This document shows positions 22,429 through 27,258 of a DNA stretch of 27,258 nt, one piece after another (the first letter of the stretch is position 1; each line of letters begins with the position of its first letter). The position numbers and the translations under genes are program-made. The notes under the pieces were generated by a model, which saw only the letters and a program-made list of their open reading frames with translations, made no database searches and had not been told where the DNA came from. Where the stretch lies: the NCBI GenBank assembly GCA_047620505.1, contig JBLHKS010000086.1:1-27258 (forward strand), in the 5' to 3' direction. The DNA is from JBLHKS01 sp047620505. Its GTDB lineage: Bacteria; Verrucomicrobiota; Verrucomicrobiia; Verrucomicrobiales; DEV007.

Positions 22429-23421
22429 TCAGTTGACTTCTTCGTGCAGCCGCTTCAACCCCGCTAACCCACTGTCTTGAGGCCTGACGATTCCACTGGC
22501 CTTCTCCCAATTCGCAACTGTCGGCGGGCTGACGCCGACGGCTCGGGCGAACGCAGCTTTGCTCAACCCGTGCTTTTTGCGCAATCCAGCGATCGCTTTG
22601 CCAGTCGGCTTGAATGTGGCTTTGCTAGAACGCGCGACTTTGCGTTTACCACGTTTCAATTTGGCCTTGGGCCGAGCCTTTGGCGCCTCCTCAAGTTCGA
22701 CGCCAAAGACATTTTCGAGGTCGTCCGCAGCGAGCGTCCGCCGTCGGCCACGCCGTGATCGAGACCCGCCCCCAGCAATCGCGCCTGCAGCTGCATCAGC
22801 CGTGATTAGCTCATCGTGATCGACGCCGCGAAGCACAAAAAGCAGTTCGGGTTGCGTGTCTAGCCGCGCTCCGATCCCACACATCACCGCAGCGATGTGC
22901 TTGCACATTCCGGCCCAGTCTGGGCAATCGCATTCGTATTGAATTTCGCGGCGCTTGGGAAACAAGCCCTTCTCGCGATTGGTAACCGCGGTCATGACCT
23001 CGTCGGAAAGTCTGCCCTGCAGCAACTCGATCAGAGAACCGATCTTGCCGGTGCAATCCTTTTTTAGCTGATTCCAAGTGGCCTGCTTCAAGGGCGCAAT
23101 TTCAACCGAAACTTCGTAGAGTTCGGAGCCGGCCACATAGGCCTCGACCGCGCCCTTTTTGATCTCCAGATGGCAGACCGATCCGTTGCGCGCGTAAGTT
23201 CGCCCGCGGGGCAAGCGATTGCTGATGTCGCCAAACGAATCCAAGTGATCGCACCAGCCTTTGCCCCAGAAACTCTTGGCAATCGTCCGTCCTTCAATTT
23301 TGACCGGCTGGATGTCCTTCCCCTTTTTGCTAATCCTCTGCATTTCCAGAACGCCGTTCGCGCGCCGTTGCGCGACGGGCACGTAAGGAGCCCATCCTCC
23401 TCCGTAGTCGTATCTGCTCAT
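22429..23421 (-). CDS. SWIM zinc-finger protein with C-terminal XRE-type helix-turn-helix
   Basis: A 330-residue protein. The N-terminal part (FWGKGWCDHLDSFGDISNRLPRGR, 51-74) is the conserved start of SWIM proteins that accompany SNF2 ATPases. The SWIM finger is Cys164-x-Cys166 ... Cys173-x-His175. Residues 217-265 are a basic, Arg/Lys/Pro-rich linker. Residues about 272-326 form an XRE-like helix-turn-helix (GLSKAAFARAVGVSPPTVANWE). It follows the SNF2 gene by 30 bp on the same strand and is thus its co-transcribed partner. DNA or RNA binding and recruitment of the ATPase are the likely roles (inference). The linker plus helix-turn-helix is an addition to the usual architecture as I know it. 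Confidence 0.88.
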   Translation of the reverse strand: MSRYDYGGGWAPYVPVAQRRANGVLEMQRISKKGKDIQPVKIEGRTIAKSFWGKGWCDHLDSFGDISNRLPRGRTYARNGSVCHLEIKKGAVEAYVAGSELYEVSVEIAPLKQATWNQLKKDCTGKIGSLIELLQGRLSDEVMTAVTNREKGLFPKRREIQYECDCPDWAGMCKHIAAVMCGIGARLDTQPELLFVLRGVDHDELITADAAAGAIAGGGSRSRRGRRRTLAADDLENVFGVELEEAPKARPKAKLKRGKRKVARSSKATFKPTGKAIAGLRKKHGLSKAAFARAVGVSPPTVANWEKASGIVRPQDSGLAGLKRLHEEVN

Positions 23422-23451
23422 GAATTTGTGGCTCGGTTAGTGTTTTTTCAG

Positions 23452-26169
23452 CTACACGGTCGCGCGCTCGATGTCCAGCGAGACCATTTCGAGAATTTCA
23501 TCGTCGCTCAGTTCCGTAAGCGCCTTTTCGGCTCCGCCCTCAAGCAAAGCGTCGGCCATCTGCTGCTTGTCGAAAATCAGCGCGTCGATCTTCTCCTCGA
23601 TCGTGCCGCGTGTGACGAATTTATGAACGAGAACGTTGCGCTGTTGGCCAATCCGAAAGGCCCGATCGGTCGCTTGATTCTCCACAGCCGGGTTCCACCA
23701 ACGGTCGAAGTGGACGACATGCGATGCCGCGGTCAGGTTCAATCCAGTTCCGCCCGCTTTGATCGACATCACGAGGAACGGTGGGCCCACCGCGCGCTGA
23801 AAATCGGCAACTAACTCCGCGCGCTTTTTGACGGCCGTTCCGCCATGTAAGACCAAGCCGGGACGGTCGAATACCGTCGTCAGGTACTCGGCCAACGGAT
23901 CGGTGATCTCGCGAAACTGGGTGAAAACGAGAACTTTCTCGCCACGCGACGCGATCTCCGTGCAGATCTCGCCGAGCCGCTGAAACTTCGAGCTGGCCTT
24001 CGGATCGTAATCGCCGTCTCCAGTTAGCTGGCTGGGATGGTTGCAAATCTGCTTGAAGCGCATGAGGTAACTCAGGACCAGTCCGCGCCGTTTCATCCCA
24101 TCGCTGTCCTTTTCTTTGAAGGCTTCGGTCAGCGCGGTGACGCACTGTTTGTAGAGAGTCGCCTGTGGTTTCGCGAGGCCGCAGAAAGTCCGCATCTCGG
24201 TCTTTTCCGGAAGATCGGGCGCAATTCCCGGATCGGTTTTCATGCGCCGCAGGATGTAAGGCGAAATCAGATTTCGCAGCGGAGCATAACGGGAATGTTC
24301 TTTCTTGTTCAGCTCGTTGGCGAAGGATCTGAAGCGCTTGGCGGTTCCGAGAAGGCCGGGATTGATGAAGTCGAAGAGCGACCAGAGATCGCCGAGACGG
24401 TTCTCAACTGGTGTTCCTGTCAGGGCGATTCGCGCTCGGCAATCGAGGGTTTTGACAGCCTTGGTTTGCTTAGCAGAGGGATTTTTGATCGCCTGCGCTT
24501 CGTCGAGAATCACCCAGCCCCACCGGACCTCGCTCAGCCAGCCGAGACGGGAAATCATGCTGTAAGTCGTGATCACGAGATCCGTCTCGCGCAGCTTTTT
24601 TTCGGGGTCGGCGGCAATTTTCTCGAGAGTCGTCTTGGGAGTTTCCGAAGGGTGCGCGACGAAGAGATTCAAACTCGGCGCGAAGCGTGCGGCCTCCGCT
24701 TTCCAGTTTCCGACTAACGAAGCCGGAACCACGAGCAGAGAAGCGCGGTTGGTCGATTTTTTCCCCTTCCGCGCCACGGCCTCCTCTTGCCGCCTCAACA
24801 AAGCCGCGAGAACCTGAATCGTCTTGCCCAAGCCCATGTCGTCGGCCAGACAAGCGCCGACACCCAGATTCGCGCAGAGCCAGATCCAATTCAATCCAGC
24901 TGATTGGTAGCCACGAAGCTCGCCCTGAAACGCAGATGGAGTTGGTCCGGCCAGTCCGTCCGGAGAACGCAGGCCAGCCAGAGTCTCCAGCAGCTGCTGA
25001 CCCGGCTCGACCAACGCCCACGGCGCCGAATCTCCGATCTCGCCGTCGCCCTTCAGATCGGCAGGCGCTCCCGCGAGCAGCCGCATGCCTTCGATGAACG
25101 AGACGCCACCTTCCCCAGCCTCCTGCGCGACATCCTGCCAATGTGCCAACGCCTCGCGCAATTTCTCGCTGTCGACTTCCACCCACTCGCCGCGCAGAAG
25201 AACGAGACCGTCCTGACTTTTCAACAACGCCTTCGCCTCCGCAGCCGTCAGCTGCGTGTCGCCAAGCGCCAGTGACAAGCTGAAATCCAGCAGCGCGTCT
25301 TTTCCAAGACTGGAGCCTTTCGGCTTGTCGAGCGTAACCGAAACCCTCGGTCGCTGCCGCTTGCGCCACCAATTCGGCAGCAACGCCAGCAGTCCGCAGT
25401 CTTCGTAAATAGGGATCTCGGTCAGGAACGCGTGAGCCTCCGCTGGCGTCCAGACCAGTGGATGGAAGATATCACCAGTCTCCACCAGAGCGGCGATCAG
25501 TTCGCTTCGTTTGGCGGCATCGTGCAGCGGAGAAAGCAACTTCAGCAGCTCCGGCTTCCGGCGAGCGCCAGCGTATTCCTCCAGCGCCTTTCCTAACGGA
25601 AGTCGTCGGACGCGGCCGTCACGAGTCAGGCCAGCCGCGTAAGTCGCCATCACCGCAAACGGAAACTCCTCGTCGCCCTTGTTCTCCGCAAGGTGCAGCG
25701 TGACCCGCCCGACGCGCGACCACTGTGGGGCGTATGTATCCAGAAACGCGCTCAAACCACCGCACCGCCCTGCCTGATCGACAGCCCAATGCGTCAGGCG
25801 CTCCCACAGGCTACTCAACCCATCGAGGGTCAGATACTCAGCCCCGGGCATCGGAGGCGCGTTCAAAACCCACTCCGAAAGCTGAGGCTGATCGGGCGCC
25901 TCAAGCTCGCCCGGCGCGAACGCTTCGTTCTCCGGCAAATGACAAAGTCGCCGCAGAAAATCCGCCGCTAGATCTCGCCAATACCCGATTGAAGGCCTCG
26001 CATCACGCGGGACCTTCGCCGCTGCCAACGCAAAGAGCCCCGCCGCTTCGTCCTCTGCGAATCGAGCCGCGACTCCGGCGGCCCACCGGACATCATCCGA
26101 AGACGCCTCCACCACCAGCACGCCGTCTGGAAGGAGGCGTAATTCGAAGTCTAAGTGCTCAGATTTCAC
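23452..26169 (-). CDS. SNF2-family (SWI2/SNF2, RapA-like) DNA translocase ATPase
   Basis: A 905-residue protein with start GTG at 26167-26169. Residues 1-400 are a bacterial SNF2 N-terminal region without clear motifs. The helicase core begins at LRGYQSAGLNWIWL (418-431), with Walker A DDMGLGKT (443-450), the DEAH-type box as DEAQ (556-559), motif III LTGTPVENRLGDLWSL, and the C-terminal lobe with SIKAGGTGLNLT and motif VI QATDRAFRIGQ (832-842). All core motifs are present, so ATP-driven movement along double-stranded DNA or stripping of RNA polymerase is expected. The following SWIM protein is the usual companion. Upstream, a TATTAT-like box lies in the 322-bp gap. Confidence 0.93.
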   Translation of the reverse strand: MKSEHLDFELRLLPDGVLVVEASSDDVRWAAGVAARFAEDEAAGLFALAAAKVPRDARPSIGYWRDLAADFLRRLCHLPENEAFAPGELEAPDQPQLSEWVLNAPPMPGAEYLTLDGLSSLWERLTHWAVDQAGRCGGLSAFLDTYAPQWSRVGRVTLHLAENKGDEEFPFAVMATYAAGLTRDGRVRRLPLGKALEEYAGARRKPELLKLLSPLHDAAKRSELIAALVETGDIFHPLVWTPAEAHAFLTEIPIYEDCGLLALLPNWWRKRQRPRVSVTLDKPKGSSLGKDALLDFSLSLALGDTQLTAAEAKALLKSQDGLVLLRGEWVEVDSEKLREALAHWQDVAQEAGEGGVSFIEGMRLLAGAPADLKGDGEIGDSAPWALVEPGQQLLETLAGLRSPDGLAGPTPSAFQGELRGYQSAGLNWIWLCANLGVGACLADDMGLGKTIQVLAALLRRQEEAVARKGKKSTNRASLLVVPASLVGNWKAEAARFAPSLNLFVAHPSETPKTTLEKIAADPEKKLRETDLVITTYSMISRLGWLSEVRWGWVILDEAQAIKNPSAKQTKAVKTLDCRARIALTGTPVENRLGDLWSLFDFINPGLLGTAKRFRSFANELNKKEHSRYAPLRNLISPYILRRMKTDPGIAPDLPEKTEMRTFCGLAKPQATLYKQCVTALTEAFKEKDSDGMKRRGLVLSYLMRFKQICNHPSQLTGDGDYDPKASSKFQRLGEICTEIASRGEKVLVFTQFREITDPLAEYLTTVFDRPGLVLHGGTAVKKRAELVADFQRAVGPPFLVMSIKAGGTGLNLTAASHVVHFDRWWNPAVENQATDRAFRIGQQRNVLVHKFVTRGTIEEKIDALIFDKQQMADALLEGGAEKALTELSDDEILEMVSLDIERATV

Positions 26170-26491
26170 CTCGTAGCGATCAACTCTAACAGAGTCATAA
26201 TATGGAAAATCTCAGCGGCCACGATTGGATGTCAATCTTCAACATCGCTTCTGAAGGTCAGTCGCCGTGATGGCGGTGCCACGCCTGGCGCCGCGGAATT
26301 CCTCGAAGATCAAGCGGAGCGCGTCGCCTTGATCCGGCTGAAACAGTCCGGCAATCCAGAAGGTTTATGGGACTTCACACTTTGTCACTCCAAGTGAAGC
26401 GAGGCATCGACAAAAACCATTCGAAATGCGACAGCAAATGGCGGAGTCGACCGGCTTCACCAATGAATAAATTGGTTAATCAACCCCACCC
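26170..26491. other. 322-bp gap without a convincing gene
   Basis: This gap lies between the sigma factor stop and the SNF2 start, both on the minus strand. It probably holds the SNF2 promoter (CATATTATG on the minus strand near 26200). A weak hairpin, ACCAAT/ATTGGT (26459-26476), lies 16 bp past the sigma stop. A plus-strand frame at 26155-26397 has no recognisable product and is not called. Confidence 0.5.
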
Positions 26492-27190
26492 TCACTCCAG
26501 AATCCGCGCCAGATAACGCAATTCCTCGCTCACGTTCTCTTCCGGCAGCAGCGTCTCGGCGACTTCCGCGCGCAGCAGAATGCGGAAGCGTTCGCGCAGG
26601 CGATAAAGTTGAGTCCGCACCGCTCCGGCGGATTCGCCCAGCGTGGCCGCCGCGTCTCGGAGGCGCGTTTCGTCATCGCCAGTGAGCTGCGAGCGCAGCA
26701 GCTCAAAAACCTTGCCCTGCCCTTTGGCTTCGGCTTCCGACCGCAGCGTTCCCAGCGCGCGGCTGAGGATGGACCATGCCCAATCCCGATCGAAAGCGGC
26801 GTCACCAGTTTCGGCAGCTGCTGGATCTTCGATCGGGCCCGCACCGGTTTCGAGACGCGCGAATTTGACATCGCCGCCCCGTTTCTGCGCCGCGCGATGC
26901 TTGCGGGCGTCGCTCAGGTGGCCTTTGAGTTTGCTGAGCAGAAACGTCCGCATTTTGCCGAGTTCCGGATCCGCGACGCTAAGCCAATCGCGTTCGGAGA
27001 GTTTGGCGAAGAAGTTCTGCAGCAGGTCGTCCGCGTCATCCGCGCCCCAGCCGGACCGGCGGATGTGGCCGAGCAAGGGCGCGCGGTAAAGCCCGTCGAA
27101 CTCGCTCCAAGCCGCGTCGCGCTGCCGCTCATTCGTCGCCGCGGCCTGATGAATCAGGCTCCAGCGTGTAGGTTGGAAATTGGCGGGCAT
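26492..27190 (-). CDS. ECF-type RNA polymerase sigma factor
   Basis: A 232-residue protein. Region 2 (about 31-100) includes DADDLLQNFFAKL and the -10-recognition helix. After a variable linker, region 4 (about 176-212) has the helix-turn-helix LRDAAATLGESAGAVRTQLYRLRERFR. The start MPANFQPTRWSLI is typical of the large ECF group in Planctomycetes and Verrucomicrobia whose members often precede a Ser/Thr kinase gene. Here the next gene downstream is an SNF2 ATPase 322 bp away, so no partner kinase or anti-sigma factor is visible. The ATG is at 27188-27190, 12 nt from a 19-bp inverted repeat in the leader. Confidence 0.9.
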   Translation of the reverse strand: MPANFQPTRWSLIHQAAATNERQRDAAWSEFDGLYRAPLLGHIRRSGWGADDADDLLQNFFAKLSERDWLSVADPELGKMRTFLLSKLKGHLSDARKHRAAQKRGGDVKFARLETGAGPIEDPAAAETGDAAFDRDWAWSILSRALGTLRSEAEAKGQGKVFELLRSQLTGDDETRLRDAAATLGESAGAVRTQLYRLRERFRILLRAEVAETLLPEENVSEELRYLARILE

Positions 27191-27202
27191 GATCTTGGTA
27201 GC

Positions 27203-27258
27203 GGTGGCTTCCAGCCGCCGTCGTATTCCATAGATTTAAACGGCGGCTGGAAGCCACC
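27203..27258. repeat. perfect 19-bp inverted repeat (REP-like hairpin) in the sigma-factor leader
   Basis: Arm 1 at 27203-27221 (GGTGGCTTCCAGCCGCCGT) and arm 2 at 27240-27258 are exact reverse complements around an 18-bp loop. Arm 1 is preceded by GGTAGC. It looks like a member of a dispersed palindromic repeat family. The window ends at arm 2, so its full extent is unknown. Confidence 0.9.

Noticed and set aside
22429..26169. SNF2-SWIM pair as an antiphage island
   Set aside because: No nuclease, methyltransferase, phospholipase or other defence component is next to it, and the pair is widespread as an ordinary gene pair.
26155..26397. Plus-strand frame of 80 codons upstream of the SNF2 gene
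   Set aside because: No family resemblance, and it overlaps the start of the SNF2 gene on the other strand. It could be a short real gene, but nothing supports it.

Overview
The window is GC-rich (roughly 60 percent by eye), densely coding bacterial DNA. It most resembles a soil or freshwater Verrucomicrobiota. Supporting this are a secreted DUF4838 protein, a secreted DUF6807 (PmoA-like) protein next to a ceramidase-type hydrolase, a SWIM/SNF2 pair, a REP-associated tyrosine transposase with its repeats, and many start codons without a clear Shine-Dalgarno sequence. The phylum is an inference from gene content; no rRNA or tRNA gene was seen.

Left half (188-13822, all minus strand): nine genes in three consecutive three-gene units. 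Genes inside a unit overlap by 4 bp or lie 27-38 bp apart, and each unit is preceded by a short AT-rich intergenic patch. In transcription order, unit A (13822 to 10534) is a triple-PAS protein whose kinase core is missing, a single-domain receiver, and a REC-PAS-kinase. Unit B (10369 to 6445) is a REC-kinase, a REC-PAS-kinase-REC hybrid and a single-domain receiver. Unit C (6228 to 188) is a REC-kinase, an exported helical-repeat protein and a 1302-residue membrane hybrid kinase. Units B and C carry matching paralogues, which suggests segmental duplication. The cluster holds five intact kinases and eight receiver domains but no DNA-binding or enzymatic output domain, so its target lies elsewhere or its output is protein-protein interaction. 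The start of another minus-strand gene with a good ribosome binding site runs off the left edge (1-140).

Middle (13823-22405, mostly plus strand): a 917-bp gap without a convincing gene is followed by a secreted DUF4838 protein whose last codons begin a 16-bp tandem repeat. Next come a selfish-element zone (RAYT transposase on the minus strand with three complete and one truncated copy of a ~120-bp repeat) and a ParD-like/zeta-like toxin-antitoxin pair. The toxin gene overlaps a secreted DUF6807-TPR protein by 4 bp, and that gene overlaps a secreted ceramidase-type hydrolase by 4 bp. The three exported proteins look like a glycan or lipid-conjugate degradation locus into which the transposase and toxin-antitoxin genes were inserted (inference).

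Right end (22429-27258, minus strand): an SNF2-family ATPase is followed by a SWIM zinc-finger protein carrying a C-terminal helix-turn-helix. Further right is an ECF-type sigma factor whose start codon lies 12 nt from a perfect 19-bp inverted repeat at the window edge.

The least ordinary items are the output-less three-unit phosphorelay cluster, the kinase that lost its catalytic core, the exported repeat protein embedded between two kinases, the SWIM-HTH fusion paired with SNF2, and the sigma-factor leader hairpin. None of these can be declared a new system from sequence alone.
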